Shown here: positions 33,120 through 44,275 of the stretch, in pieces | Layout of the letters: the number at the start of each line of letters is the position of its first letter | Numbering within the stretch: the first letter of the stretch is position 1 | DNA from: Mucor racemosus | Lineage: Eukaryota > Mucoromycota > Mucoromycetes > Mucorales > Mucoraceae | Length of the DNA stretch: 64,000 nucleotides | Direction of reading: 5' to 3' | NCBI GenBank assembly: GCA_027405735.1 | Contig: JAPEHQ010000001.1 | Location: 4,712,001 to 4,776,000, forward strand | Made by a program: the position numbers and the translations under genes | The notes under the pieces: generated by a model | The model's input: only the letters and a program-made list of their open reading frames with translations | The model's database searches: none | What the model was told of the DNA's origin: nothing

Positions 33120-36100
33120 CTATTTACAAAAGTTTAAAGACGATAAATGTCTCAAGTTGATCATGGCACGGTCCACAACGGATTGATTGTCAAAATCAAC
33201 TGAATCAAAATAATTGCGCCATTTGGCACGCCAGATGGCTGTAATCACACAAGTAACTGCTTCAAAAGTTGAGACCCGAAGAGGTGAGTCCAGGAGACGG
33301 TAATCAGCAAGATTGAGGGCCATTACGTCCTTGTAGAGCTTACCCGGATTGAGAGGTTCAGACGGTACGAAGACCAAAGCGAAGTAGTTCCGCCAAATCT
33401 CATAGTGAGCTGGACAGGTAAACAGCATATGGGAGGTTGTTTCCCGCAATCCACAGTATACGCACATTTCATCAGGAAGACGGAGGATATGAGCCAAATT
33501 TGCCTTGGAAGAGACTTTGTTATGTATCAACCTGAACCACAGGTTACGGGCTGCACTAGGCATTTTAGTGTGGAGAAAAGACGCCATCGTGAGTCGATTT
33601 AGATCCACCTGAGATCGGTTTATGGGAGGATGATCTCGCATATACATATCACGGAGCTGGGTATTAGTCATGGACAAGACCATTATGCCTTGGTAGTTTA
33701 GTTTGTGATAGAGGTACGGAGAAAAGTCAACGCCACCATTCAAAATATCCCTAGGTATTGGGCCAGAGGGAGGAACCAGATAAACCTGGAACTTGGTTGT
33801 AAACTGCAAAGTAGCAGAACTAATTGCTCTTGTAATCTTGTTCAGAAGGCCGGGATTGGAGCACTGGGCTCTTGACTTGAAGACTAAGGAATCCTGAAGA
33901 CGACTTGGTTCTAAAAAGTTATGCACCGGTTTTCGACGGATCAGATTATGTTGAGTAATGCTGGGTTCTGTAGTATCTTGTTGGCATAATGCAGTAAAAC
34001 GTAATTGTAACATAGTTTCCAACGATAATTGACAAGTATCCCAAGAGTCTTGAACGAAGAAAGCGTCCACCGAACGAAGAAGGGGAAGCAGGCAATGTAA
34101 ACCAGAAAGAGGAGAGCCTAGACGATAATTTCGAAACAACAGTGGCAGGTGGGGGTGAGAAGCCCCATAGCTCACTTGAATGAACGTGGACAACGTCTGC
34201 ATTAGAAAGTTAGGTATCGGGCGAGAGACGTTGTTGTCTAGAAGCAGGGCACGCACATATCGTTGTTGTAAAATGTGTTGTTGCACCGTAATATCAATGA
34301 CGGACAGACCACCTAGTTCCTTAGGGGAGTAGATAACTGCCTTCTTCATAGGAGGAAATATCTTGTAGCAAACGAATTGGTACACCATAGAGGAGATCTT
34401 CTTGATGAAGCTAAGAGGTAAAGTTGTATTCCGTAAGAAATGCCAAAAGCGAGCAAGGAAGAGTGAATTAACCATTCGGGCTCGACCATAAACAGAAATG
34501 TTTCGTGTCATATGCCTATCAAGGGAAGCCTGCATTGTTTGTAGTGTTTCCTGACAGAAAGCTTCCCGTTGATCACTACTGAACCAGATAGGGTAACCAA
34601 GGTATTTGATATATGATGGACTAAACGCATCATACCATTGAAATTGGAGCCTACGAGCAAGATGAAACAAATCGGGACGGACCAAGGACCTATTACCAGA
34701 GAGTGGAAATGCCACTGACTTGTGATAATTGACTCGGGCGTTGGACGCTCGACCATAACAAGAGATATGATCTTGAATTGCTTGCAGTTCCTCATTATTA
34801 TTGACGATGACTAACAAATCATCAGCATACGCCAGTAACTTGATAGGCGGAGGTGCCACCACTTGTAGAGGACAGCTTGGATTGACAGCCTTCGTATTAA
34901 GGGAATAACCTTTGATGGTTCGATCATTGATGATAGCCAGTAGCAGTGGCTCCAAAGCAAAGTTAAAGAGAACCGGCGAAATGGAATCACCTTGGCGGAG
35001 GCCGCGCTGTTGAACTACCGTATCAGTCATGAAACCGTTCATATTGATGACAATTTTACTCTTGAAAAACAAATTTTTAATAATCTGGATGAAGATTGAG
35101 GGAAATCCAAACTTGCTGAGGACTTTACAGATGTAGGTTTCGTTTACATAATCATATGCTTTGGCACTATCCACCGCGACACTGATAGCTCGGTTGGAAT
35201 GTAGTTTGGCATCTTCCATAAGGAGTTTCAGTGCCAGACCATGGTCGCCGATGAATCGATTAGGCATAAAACCAGCTTGATGTTGAGTAATAACCTTGTT
35301 GGCAGCACCAATAACCCGTGAATTCAAAATCCTAGTAAAGACCTTGCAGTCAGTATTAATCAGCAAAATAGGTCTCCAGTTAGCAAGATTCCGTAAGTCG
35401 CCTTTCTTTGGAAGAAGAACGATACATGTTTCCTGCCAGGAAGATGGAAAAACCCCTATATTGAGGGCATCATTGTACACAGCAATAACCAATTCTTTAC
35501 AATCCGGATGGGCTAAGATTAACCGAAGAATAGGGTAAGGTAGCCCGTCTCGTCCAGGGCTGCTGACCTTGGGGCATCTAGTGGCAGATTGTAAAATGTC
35601 TTCAATGTCGATTCCAGAAATAATATATTCAGCGTCGTCCACCGAAATAGTGTTCTGGATTCCTCGGAGCAACTTGTCCATTGAGTATCTATGAGTTGGT
35701 TCAGGAGAATATAGGACATTATAGAAGGAATGAACAGCATCTAGCTTGTCCATCGTAGTTGAGCAAGGTACGTTGGATGTTGGATGTGTTATGGTGTCAA
35801 AATTCCGCTGGGCCAACCGACGTTCTGCAGTCTGTTTGAGAAAGCCGACCGAATTTTCATTGTTGTCCAGCCATTGTTTACCAGCTTTCAGAGTTGCATT
35901 TATAGCAATTTCATGTTCAAGTTGGGCGATGGAGTGTTCAACACGCGGTAATTGAGCCTGGAGAGCCGTTTGGTCGTCCTTTAATTGACGTATGAGATGG
36001 TTCCTGGAACTTTGGAGGTCTTTGAGACGCTCTCGACGCCAAGAAGAGCGATTGCTGCAATAAGCTTTGGTCAGTTTCTTAATATAGCCTTTTAGACGAT

Positions 36101-37016
36101 CCCACTTGATCTGGCTACTATCTGAGGAATTAGCAAGAATTTTATGCATAAAGTGTCGAATACCCGAATTGATTTTCTTAACATAGGATTTGTGGTGAAC
36201 CAGGTTTGGATTTGCCCGCCATAATCCTTTACCAGTGTTAGACACCTGGAGACGAAATCGTACTGTCAATAAGTCGTGATCCGTCCATGCATTGGATGTA
36301 TATTCGATGTTATTGTCAAAATATAAATCCTTCAGTTGGCTACCGACCATAATGTAGTCAAGAGTTTTGATGACTTTACCCCGTCTAAAAGTAGGTAATG
36401 TCACAAAAAAAGTATCGCTGTAGTTGTTGTTGCAATCATGGAGGAAAGTATCCGTGAAAGAGACAAATGCTGTAGGTTGTTTACTTGGAGCATTACCAGG
36501 TAAACGTAGATCATATTGAAAGTTAAAATCTCCAGCTAAAATTAGGCGTTCCAAAATATCGGCATAAGAGTCGAGGGATTTGATATGATCGATTAACTTG
36601 TTGTAAAAAATGGTTCTGTTTTGAGGTGAATCCGCAGGAGCATAAATATTGAGAACATAAATGGGCAATAAATTTGGTTCTGCAGGTACAGTTAACTTTG
36701 CTAAAATAATTCTATCATCATCAGATATGTGAATCTTCTCCATATTAATATTTTTGTTGAAGTTGAGTAATCCACATTTTGATGACCATATACTTTGAAG
36801 GGATTGGAATTTTAGATTAAGCATTGCAATCCGATCGTTGAAATTAAGAGAAGGAATATTGGTTTCTTGGCAAGCAAAGATGTCTAAATCTTGCCCCCTT
36901 AAATGCCGAATAAAGGAATCAGATAGTTGAGGATTGTTAATTTTGAGTAGATATCGACAATTAAGTGATCCAAATTTGATATTTAAGGATTTACAATAAT
37001 TATTATGATCACTCAT
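33120..37016 (-). CDS. LINE ORF2: AP endonuclease, reverse transcriptase, CCHC finger
   Basis: A complete 1298-aa ORF from ATG to stop. The N-terminal endonuclease/exonuclease/phosphatase domain spans about 10-255 (CQET near 50-53, AGDFNF 161-166, TDHDLLTV 245-252). The reverse transcriptase is about 500-790, with LRQGDSISPVLF (673-684) and catalytic YADD (730-733). A C-terminal zinc motif CVYC...H...C lies near 1185-1201. The enzyme nicks target DNA and primes reverse transcription from the nick. No stop or frameshift was seen, so it could still be active in trans. It begins 5 nt after the ORF1 stop, suggesting coupled reinitiation. Confidence 0.95.
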   Translation of the reverse strand: MSDHNNYCKSLNIKFGSLNCRYLLKINNPQLSDSFIRHLRGQDLDIFACQETNIPSLNFNDRIAMLNLKFQSLQSIWSSKCGLLNFNKNINMEKIHISDDDRIILAKLTVPAEPNLLPIYVLNIYAPADSPQNRTIFYNKLIDHIKSLDSYADILERLILAGDFNFQYDLRLPGNAPSKQPTAFVSFTDTFLHDCNNNYSDTFFVTLPTFRRGKVIKTLDYIMVGSQLKDLYFDNNIEYTSNAWTDHDLLTVRFRLQVSNTGKGLWRANPNLVHHKSYVKKINSGIRHFMHKILANSSDSSQIKWDRLKGYIKKLTKAYCSNRSSWRRERLKDLQSSRNHLIRQLKDDQTALQAQLPRVEHSIAQLEHEIAINATLKAGKQWLDNNENSVGFLKQTAERRLAQRNFDTITHPTSNVPCSTTMDKLDAVHSFYNVLYSPEPTHRYSMDKLLRGIQNTISVDDAEYIISGIDIEDILQSATRCPKVSSPGRDGLPYPILRLILAHPDCKELVIAVYNDALNIGVFPSSWQETCIVLLPKKGDLRNLANWRPILLINTDCKVFTRILNSRVIGAANKVITQHQAGFMPNRFIGDHGLALKLLMEDAKLHSNRAISVAVDSAKAYDYVNETYICKVLSKFGFPSIFIQIIKNLFFKSKIVINMNGFMTDTVVQQRGLRQGDSISPVLFNFALEPLLLAIINDRTIKGYSLNTKAVNPSCPLQVVAPPPIKLLAYADDLLVIVNNNEELQAIQDHISCYGRASNARVNYHKSVAFPLSGNRSLVRPDLFHLARRLQFQWYDAFSPSYIKYLGYPIWFSSDQREAFCQETLQTMQASLDRHMTRNISVYGRARMVNSLFLARFWHFLRNTTLPLSFIKKISSMVYQFVCYKIFPPMKKAVIYSPKELGGLSVIDITVQQHILQQRYVRALLLDNNVSRPIPNFLMQTLSTFIQVSYGASHPHLPLLFRNYRLGSPLSGLHCLLPLLRSVDAFFVQDSWDTCQLSLETMLQLRFTALCQQDTTEPSITQHNLIRRKPVHNFLEPSRLQDSLVFKSRAQCSNPGLLNKITRAISSATLQFTTKFQVYLVPPSGPIPRDILNGGVDFSPYLYHKLNYQGIMVLSMTNTQLRDMYMRDHPPINRSQVDLNRLTMASFLHTKMPSAARNLWFRLIHNKVSSKANLAHILRLPDEMCVYCGLRETTSHMLFTCPAHYEIWRNYFALVFVPSEPLNPGKLYKDVMALNLADYRLLDSPLRVSTFEAVTCVITAIWRAKWRNYFDSVDFDNQSVVDRAMINLRHLSSLNFCK

Positions 37017-37021
37017 AATAA

Positions 37022-38173
37022 TTATTTACGGGAAGCATGGTTGGCAGATTGCTTCTTCATCACAGCAGATCCACCGGTGCGAGATCGAGTAGAAAGTCGT
37101 ACTAGATCTTTGTCATTTGACTTAGCAGCGTTCATCTTCGTCGGCTTCCTGAGATGAGTCCTCAATTTACATTTCATTGCTTTAACCACATCTTCTAGAG
37201 GAATTTTCGTAGCTTTAGCCTCCTTTTCTGCTTCTGCCATATCCACATCAATTTCATCATCATCCTCATCTCCTTCAGAATCTGACATCTCAGCATCCGA
37301 CTTCTCTTCCGATGACTGATTTGATATCTCATCATGGTCAGTTGCTGCTTCAATGCTCTTGTTGGAATCCTCGTAGACTATTTGTGAATCCTGAGGAGGG
37401 ACTGAAGTATCTTCTTCGGTAATGGTTGCTTCTGGAACTGAACTAATTGATGTTGGAGCAACTGGCGCCGAAACTACTATTAATGCCGCTGAAGTATCTT
37501 CCTTCTCAGTGGATGCCTGATGCACAGGCTTAGATTCATCAGGCACAGTAATGGGTGCAACTACCGTCTTTGTGGTAGCTTTTTGGTTTGGTGATGTGTG
37601 TTGAGAATTCAATTTAGCAGACTTCTTGCGCTTATTCCACCAGGCATCTGGACATTTAGCTTGTAGATGATCGGTTTTATTGCAGATAAAGCAACTTTTA
37701 AGTCTCTGGCCCATAACTGGACAGTTGCCAAGAACATGGTCAGTGACATGGCAACGACTACATATAGGTTTCATGCCAGTAAAAGTAAGCTTCAAGGTTT
37801 CCTTGGGTTCCCAGGAGTCAATTTGAGGTACCAATTTCTCATAAGATTTACCCGGAAGAAGGTTCAAGGTAACAAATCCTCGGCCAGTAAAGAAATGGCT
37901 GTGAGTAGTGCAAAGTAGACCCATTTCCAGAATCTCCCCGTATTTAACGAAGATTTTGGACATTTCAGCCTTCAAGATCTCTTCATCATCGTAAGGTAAA
38001 TTGCTAATGCTAACCCTAACAATGGTAGTGTCCTTAGGAAAGGTACGACTAACAATGACTTTCTTTCCTTCATACTGAAAATCTTTTTTCAAAGCTGCCT
38101 CTCTGGCTTCAGCTGTACGAAAATTAACTTCTAAATATTTAGAATCTTTATTGACATTTCGGGTACGAAGGCC
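37022..38173 (-). CDS. LINE ORF1: RRM-like plus two zinc knuckles, lacks its start
   Basis: The frame is open from the element's 5' end (38173) to a TAA at 37022-37024. There is no upstream ATG; a TTG at 38092 is only the first alternative start. Residues preceding it (SKYLEVNFRTAEAREAALKK) are coding-like, so the true N-terminus was lost by 5' truncation. Counting from 38092: an RRM-like region at about 22-77 (VRVSISNLPY ... RGFVTLNL) and zinc knuckles CX2CX4HX4C at 111-124 and 134-147. Then a long Ser/Thr/acidic linker and a basic C-terminus. ORF1 proteins of this kind bind element RNA. Confidence 0.88.
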   Translation of the reverse strand, partial: GLRTRNVNKDSKYLEVNFRTAEAREAALKKDFQYEGKKVIVSRTFPKDTTIVRVSISNLPYDDEEILKAEMSKIFVKYGEILEMGLLCTTHSHFFTGRGFVTLNLLPGKSYEKLVPQIDSWEPKETLKLTFTGMKPICSRCHVTDHVLGNCPVMGQRLKSCFICNKTDHLQAKCPDAWWNKRKKSAKLNSQHTSPNQKATTKTVVAPITVPDESKPVHQASTEKEDTSAALIVVSAPVAPTSISSVPEATITEEDTSVPPQDSQIVYEDSNKSIEAATDHDEISNQSSEEKSDAEMSDSEGDEDDDEIDVDMAEAEKEAKATKIPLEDVVKAMKCKLRTHLRKPTKMNAAKSNDKDLVRLSTRSRTGGSAVMKKQSANHASRK

Positions 38174-38194
38174 AAAAAAAAAAAAAAAATTTAA

Positions 38195-38708
38195 AAAATG
38201 TCAAAATTGATGATCTGGACAAGAATAATTTTTAAAATTAATATTCCGCTTCTAAGCCTTGCAAGTCTTAAAAATAAGAGATTTTATAATACTTGAGAAA
38301 TTTTCAAGAATTTACAATGCTGTAACCACTTGATTCAAGCTTATTACTGTAACCCTTTATACATGTTAATATTATGTGGTAGTTTATTTGATGATAATAT
38401 AGTCTTACGTTATAATTATTGCGCTAGAGGTGATTTACATTGAGTTTTAGTCTTACCTCTCCAATATCATAAACATAAACATGGCCATAACTGGAACCCA
38501 TTGCCGCCTTTTTCCTTCTTTGTACCAAGCTAATTTATTCAGTGCTTTACCAGAACCAATTTAAGTACTTACAACTGGTTCCTCGGTATTTGCATTCAAA
38601 GTCCATACATTAAATTGACTGGTTCTATCTACAGTAGTAGTATCAAACGTATCATCAGATCATCAGCCCGTCTTATGATAAATGTCAATGTCGCATATTT
38701 TCAGGTTA
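38195..38708 (-). mobile_element. R1 copy d, second part, with dynein-like fragment (copy 4)
   Basis: Continues R1 after the LINE. It carries the 61-codon region and, at about 38455-38680, the dynein-like fragment on the minus strand. It ends in about 20 bp of a truncated LTR-B (TGTCGCATATTTTCAGG) before unique sequence. Confidence 0.65.
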
Positions 38709-39337
38709 ATAACCCAATGTGAAATGCTCACAGAGCATAGTTTTTCAAACCTGCATACTTAATACACATTTATAGTCTCTATCAGTGGATACTCAGTTGC
38801 AAATTTGGACAGGGAAACTTATTGATTATGTCGCAATATACAAATATCACTTAAAAAAATCGTAATTTTCAGGAATTCTTTAAATAGCCAAGTTCGCATA
38901 CTGTAGACTTGCTTAGTATTTGATGGCTTGAGTACCTTGAAATATGTGATTGGTTTGCTTGCGATTACATGGAAGCTATGTGTAGCATTGTATCAAAGTG
39001 TTTGAATTGTTAGATCATACTAAATGAGCTTTGAATTCTATAATTTATCTATATCAAAGGAGCTTTTTGAAAGGTTTCATTTACGAATATTTGCTGGTAT
39101 TAGTATCTTTAATATCTCATCTACTCTGAAGTGATGCATTTTAACTTTACGTTTCATCTTGCATCCTTATTTTACAACATCGGCTATTCAATGTATATGT
39201 TCATTTTCCGTGACTCGAACGTTTTTACAAAGAAACCGAAAGATTACACAGCAAAGTTCAACAGCAAAATCATAAGCCAAACTTCTCTTTTTTTTTCTGT
39301 TGCTTATTTATTAATCGCGTATAACTTTAAATAAACG
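38709..39337. other. Upstream region of the AP-3 mu gene
   Basis: Unique AT-rich DNA, probably promoter and 5' UTR of the next gene. A 67-codon frame (39131-39334) ends four bases before the AP-3 mu ATG and has no domain. Confidence 0.5.
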
Positions 39338-40817
39338 ATGATCAACTCACTTTTTGTGATCAATAATCAAGGGTAAGTAATGCAAAAGACTATATCATTT
39401 TATTCATCTAACTCGACAAAACAAACAGCAAGATTATTATTGAAAAGCACTGGCGTGGCATTATTTCTAGACAAATTGTCGATGTATTCAATGACGAGTG
39501 CACCAAATTCAAAAACTCTTTACCTGGTTCCATGGAAGATAATAATGGAGGCAAAGGTTTATCGATGAAGGAGCCCTTTTTTACTCGAGACGATGTTCCC
39601 CCTGTGTTGGAATCAAACAAATATTGGCTACTAAACGTATTAAGAGATGATTTAACTTGGTTATGTCCAGTCGAGAGAGAAGGTTTAGATCAGTATAACA
39701 AGAATTTTTGCATAAAAACTTACACATGTTTTTAAAAATAGTCGACCCCATGCTAGTGTTCGAATTTATTCATCGTATCATGGATATTTTGACCGATTAT
39801 CTGGGTGAGGTATCAGAATCATCTATTAGAGAAAATTTTGTTACTGTATATCAGGTATGCAAACTTGATGGACTATATATTGAAAGACGTATATGCTTAT
39901 TTTTTGTGTTTGAAAGTTATTGGAGGAAATGATGGATTATGGATACCCCTTAACAACCGAACCAAATGCACTCAAGGAAATTATTATGCCACCTACAATT
40001 ATGAATAAAATGATGACTACAGTTGGTGCAGCAGCAGGGTAAGATAAATTATATAATGGATTTGAATAATCAGGTATTGATGTTTTTAATCTATAGTGTG
40101 GCGCCCAAGTTTCCTCAAAGTATGTCGAATATACCATGGAGAAAGGCTGGTGTTAAATATACGCAAAATGAGATTTATTTTGATATCATTGAGGAAATCG
40201 ATGCAACCATTGCAGCGTAAGTGGAACCAAGAATTTTAATATAATGATAAGATACTAATGCATTCATTAGTAATGGCACAGTTGTATCTTGTGAGGCTCA
40301 TGGCAATGTACAAGCTAATAGTAAATTAAGTGGTATGCCCGATTTGTCATTGAATTTTGTTAATGCAAAGGTCATTGATGATGTTAGTTTCCATCCTTGC
40401 GTGAGGTAAAAAAAAAAAAAGGCAATACTATTAATGGCCAATTTATTGAAAATTTGAGATAGATATCGTAAATGGGATAGCGAGAAAGTATTATCTTTTG
40501 TTCCTCCAGATGGGCAATTCAAATTAATGTCATACAGGTAGTTTATTAGCTTCATAATTCATTGATAGGATTAATGTTAATTGTGAGTAAATAACTAGAG
40601 CTACATTGTCACCATATCAAGCAATGCCATTACAAATCAAACCACAAATTATGCCTACTAAAAATGGAGGTCGATTCGATATTACTGTTCATCCTAGATC
40701 AACAGACGGAAAACCAATTGAAAAGATTGTTCTCACATTACCTATGCCAAAGAGTACTACCAGTGTCAATGCAACTTGTAATTCTGGGCAATACATGTAT
40801 GATCCTGTTAATAAGGT

Positions 40818-40881
<64 letters not shown>

Positions 40882-41167
40882 ACAATCAAAATAGCTGCTC
40901 ATGTTCTTAATATTCCTTGAATAGTCTATTCGATGGGAGATTGGTAAACTTTCACAAAGAGATAGAGCACCTGTATTATCTGGTACCTTTAGTACTAGTG
41001 AATCAAATCCAGAAGTTGGAATGAGTATAGGATTAGAATTTCAAATCAACATGTATGCTGTTTCTGGTCTTAAAGTCGATAGTCTTCGACTATTCCATGA
41101 AGGTTATAAGCCATACAAAGGTGTCAGAAGTATGACAAAAGCAGGCAAAATTCATATCAGAACATAA
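39338..41167 (+). CDS. APM3: AP-3 adaptor complex mu subunit (9 exons, 437 aa)
   Basis: Exons: 39338-39372, 39429-39682, 39742-39854, 39917-40038, 40097-40216, 40271-40405, 40463-40537, 40599-40815, 40925-41167. All introns are GT-AG and 1314 nt stay in frame. The N-terminus MINSLFVINNQGKIIIEKHW is the longin-like domain, and the mu-homology domain starts near NIPWRKAGVKYTQNE and contains LSGMPDLSLNF, DDVSFHPCVR and VLSFVPPDGQFKLMSYR. These match AP-3 mu rather than AP-1/2 mu. AP-3 sorts cargo from Golgi or endosomes to the vacuole; the mu chain reads tyrosine-based signals. It is about 20 aa longer than animal AP3M, mainly from an acidic insert in exon 2. The last intron holds a TA/TG microsatellite. 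Confidence 0.95.
40820..40876. repeat. (TA)n(TG)n microsatellite in AP-3 mu intron 8
   Basis: About 12 TA units followed by about 16 TG units, just after the GTATG donor. Nothing suggests it alters splicing, but length variation is likely. Confidence 0.95.
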
Positions 41168-41838
41168 TCTAATAGAAACTTCAAAATGTAATAATAAAAT
41201 TGTCATATTATACCTAAAAATAAACATGTCGTGCAAATTTTCCACGATGTCGAAATCTGTAATCTTCTCACTTCCAAATGGGGAGCTAATTAGCAAAGGT
41301 AAGTCCGTTATGAACCAATGCTTCCCTCAAAAGGTATAACGTTCTTAAAAAAAAGAAAACTTCTCGCGCTATGACATATGTCGTCTTACGAGCGGGTTTT
41401 TACATATCCATATTACTGTAAAATCTATCCACATGGAATAAGAATACGATTCTAAATGATAAGAGTGGTTATGTATCTAAAAAATTTACAATGAAGAAGG
41501 AAGGGCATCGTAAACATAAGAAAAAACTCATCTTTCTCTAATGGTTTATAGTTGGAAGTACTACTGAAGAGTAAATCTGTTGACCATTTGTATATAAGAC
41601 ATTTACTATAACAATATGTGGTTTTAGATTCTAAAACACTCTTTCAACTACTGTCCTTAATTAACATGGGTGGAGCATTTCTTTCAAATTTGACACTCAA
41701 ATGTAGTACTCAATTTTTGATTGCGTTATTATGATTTTTCAATAAATGCACTAAATGACACAACTCCGGTATTCTTGTGAGGAAAATGGGAAAAAGTTTA
41801 ATTTTGCATTACAACAGCATCAAATATCAACTGCGCAG
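41168..41838. other. Convergent intergenic region
   Basis: Lies between the AP-3 mu and BUB1 stop codons. It contains 3' UTRs; no gene is supported. Confidence 0.6.
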
Positions 41839-43854
41839 CTACTTTGTAAAGGCTCTCTCGTCAACCATGGATGCAAATGAATTTATAATAGCTTGAGGAA
41901 CATCCTGGCTTGCTTGTTGGAATTGAAAGCATAATTCAGATAGTATTTCTTTTTCATTAAAAGAACTAGGATTAAGTAGCATTTGATAGAAATCTGTCCA
42001 CACTTTTCTATGCCAGTAACGTCGAATAGCTTGCTGAATAGAATAAAATCCATTCTTATTTTTGAGTGTGAGCATGGGTGTACCATAAAGAAGTAAGTGT
42101 GCCATACTTGCTAATTGCCAAAAATCTGCGTGAAATGGTGGGTATTGCTGGTTTAACATCGGAAAGTCTGATTTTGGACAAGCAGGTGGCCAATTTGCTT
42201 TACATAAGGTATGCGGAGGTAATGCTGAAACATCTATAGAATAACCAAAGTCTATCATCATGATTTTTGGAAATCCAGCAGTTGTTTTCCTATTAGAAGA
42301 AGAGGAGGCGGAAACCAGCATGATATTTTCTAATTTAAGATCGTTGTGAACAATTTGAATGCGGTGTAACTTGTTTAATTCTTCAAGCAAATGCAGTATG
42401 ATTATTAAAACAATCGGTTCAGGCATGTAGCTCTTTAACGGTCTAAATGAATTAAGAGCATCCAATAATGTACCATTTTGAATAAAGTACATCAATAAAA
42501 AACTAGCATCACAGTATTGATAAAAATCATAAATATCCAATACATTTAAATTAGTTGATTTTCTGCTGTGTATTTGCGAAAGTATATAATATTCCCAAGG
42601 ATGAGGAGGTTGCTGTACTTTCAGACCGTAATAAGCAAAGGTTTTTGTATGTTGAACTAAATAAACATCAGCCATACCGCCTTGGCCTAGTTGACCCACC
42701 ACGTGAAATGTATCCTTGTCTAACTCAATCAACCTTTTTGGATTATGTTTGCTATTTCCTCTATGAAACCAATCCTTTAATTTGATTAAAATGTCGTTTT
42801 GTGCACTCTCTGTGTCTAGAAGGTGATAAGTCTCACGGTCTAGTACACCGCTAAGCATGAGTTGATGGGTAATAAAACCAGGTTTGTGAGGCAGTTGTAC
42901 TACATTATGTTGTTGATGATGATCATTCTCCTTTTCTTGAACCGGAATATTACTATAATGCGGGATAATAGTAGGATTCTTCGCGTAATAAAATGTAGAA
43001 CTCCGTATATTACTCCCCCCTTTTTTGATACCTTGACCCATGTTGGTTGTATTGTATATGAGACCATTATATTGAGCTTTTGCTTTTAATTCATCATAGG
43101 AGCATTGCTTTTTATAACATTGTCGAAGCATATCTGCGCGTTTGGTATGTTTTAATCTCAAATCAATCCATTTTAAATGATATTTTAAAGGATCATCTGT
43201 ATGAGGCTTCTATAAAAAATAAAAAAAATGTAAATCATGTTGTAAAATTCAACTGAAACTTTCTTTACTTTAGCTATATGCAAAGCATGTTTATCGATTT
43301 GAGCTGCTGCTTGATATGATTCCAATTTAAATTGATTTATATCAAATTGCAATGAGCCAGTCAGTTTAAATTCTCGTAAAGCTAAATTCAATTTGTTTAA
43401 TGGATAGGCTTCTTGTTTGATGCCAAATAAAAGCGTAGCTTCTACATCGTGATATCTATATATATAAAGATATATAAAGATATAAGATTGTTATCAGGTT
43501 GTATATGTTTTCAAAGCCTAACCTTCTTTCCTTTAATTGTTGGTATGCAATGGCTTCATACAACATGGCAAGCTTATCACCTATTTTCTTATCTATCAGC
43601 CCAAATAAAGTAGGATAAATAAGAGGTGTACGAAGATAGAAAATAAATGTAAGCCATAATCTTAGATAGCGAGGTGAATTAATGTATCGAATATCATGTT
43701 TGTAGATTAAAAGGACCTTGAGTAAATACGAATATATTCTACTTGTATCATTGCTATCTTGCATCAAATTTCCCAAGTATTGTTCGTGATGTGTTAAAGG
43801 ATCATCAGAATGATTTAAATCAGTTCTACAAGGCATGGATCGTGAGAGAATCAT
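41839..43854 (-). CDS. BUB1: BUB1-like spindle checkpoint kinase (3 exons, 629 aa)
   Basis: Exons in coding order: 43854-43523, 43455-43269, 43209-41839; GT-AG introns, 1890 nt in frame. The N-terminal Mad3/BUB1 region (about 15-150) shows YINSPRYLRLWLTFI, then KLAMLYEAIAYQQLKERR and REFKLTGSL. A KEN motif lies at 266-268. The C-terminal kinase has LGQGGMADVYL (347-357), Lys370, HNDLKLEN (462-469, Asp464) and DFG (493-495). The HND in place of HRD and the overall pattern fit Bub1. Bub1 works at kinetochores, recruiting checkpoint proteins and phosphorylating H2A. At 629 aa it is much shorter than the roughly 1000-aa yeast and animal proteins; the central region is small and I saw no clear Bub3-binding GLEBS motif. 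Confidence 0.9.
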
Positions 43855-43993
43855 TATAAGTATTGTGTTACAATTGCAAAAAGAGAAATGTTTGTGTGGT
43901 TTGTTTATTGAAGAAACATAAAAAGGTATGAAATTAATAAGGAAAAAAAATATTGACGAATGCTAGTAGTAATTGGAAAAGCTATGTAGTAGT

Positions 43994-44275
43994 TTATAAT
44001 GTGTTTCTATGTTCACTGTCTTGATAACCAGTCATTGAATCCCAATTACCAAGAGAAAAGTCTTCTTTTGAAGCAGTAGAATCGGTTGATTCTTCAGAGG
44101 TAGTGCTACTCGCTGATGCAGAAGAACGGCGCTTGTTTGTATTGAGCAATTTGGAGAATTCAGACCATGGCATGTCCATGAAACTTGAGTTCTTGGGAGT
44201 AGTAATACTTGGGTCCTCATTAATTAAGTTGGGGACAGTCTTGATGTGTTGAAGAAGCTTATAACCAGGATCCAT
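43994..44275 (-). CDS. Small Ser/Thr-rich protein of unknown function
   Basis: A 93-codon ATG ORF. It starts MDPGYKLLQHIKTVPNL, has a PWSEFSKLLNTNKRR segment and then a Ser/Thr/Glu-rich tail (SSASASSTTSEESTDSTASK). No family recognised. The PWSEFSKLL patch is the only likely ordered element. A TATA-like TATTTATAT about 100 bp upstream and its place between two real genes, divergent from the F-BAR gene, support a true small gene. The frame runs 6 codons further upstream without an ATG. Confidence 0.55.
   Translation of the reverse strand: MDPGYKLLQHIKTVPNLINEDPSITTPKNSSFMDMPWSEFSKLLNTNKRRSSASASSTTSEESTDSTASKEDFSLGNWDSMTGYQDSEHRNTL

Larger units (their letters stand above)
32951..38180 (-). 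mobile_element. Non-LTR retrotransposon (LINE, APE-type), 5'-truncated, nested in R1
   Basis: About 5.2 kb on the minus strand, with a 17-nt poly(A) tail seen as T at 32951-32967. The flanks carry the 14-bp duplication of nine A plus TTTAA (32937-32950 and 38181-38194); uninterrupted R1 copies (for example 27350) read straight through this site. Two ORFs lie in tandem. GC content is visibly higher than in the surrounding DNA. The 5' end is truncated inside ORF1. Confidence 0.93.

Noticed and set aside
38092..38092. The first start-like codon of LINE ORF1 taken as a real start
   Set aside because: It is a TTG, and the same frame continues open and coding-like to the 5' end of the element. The start was lost by truncation.
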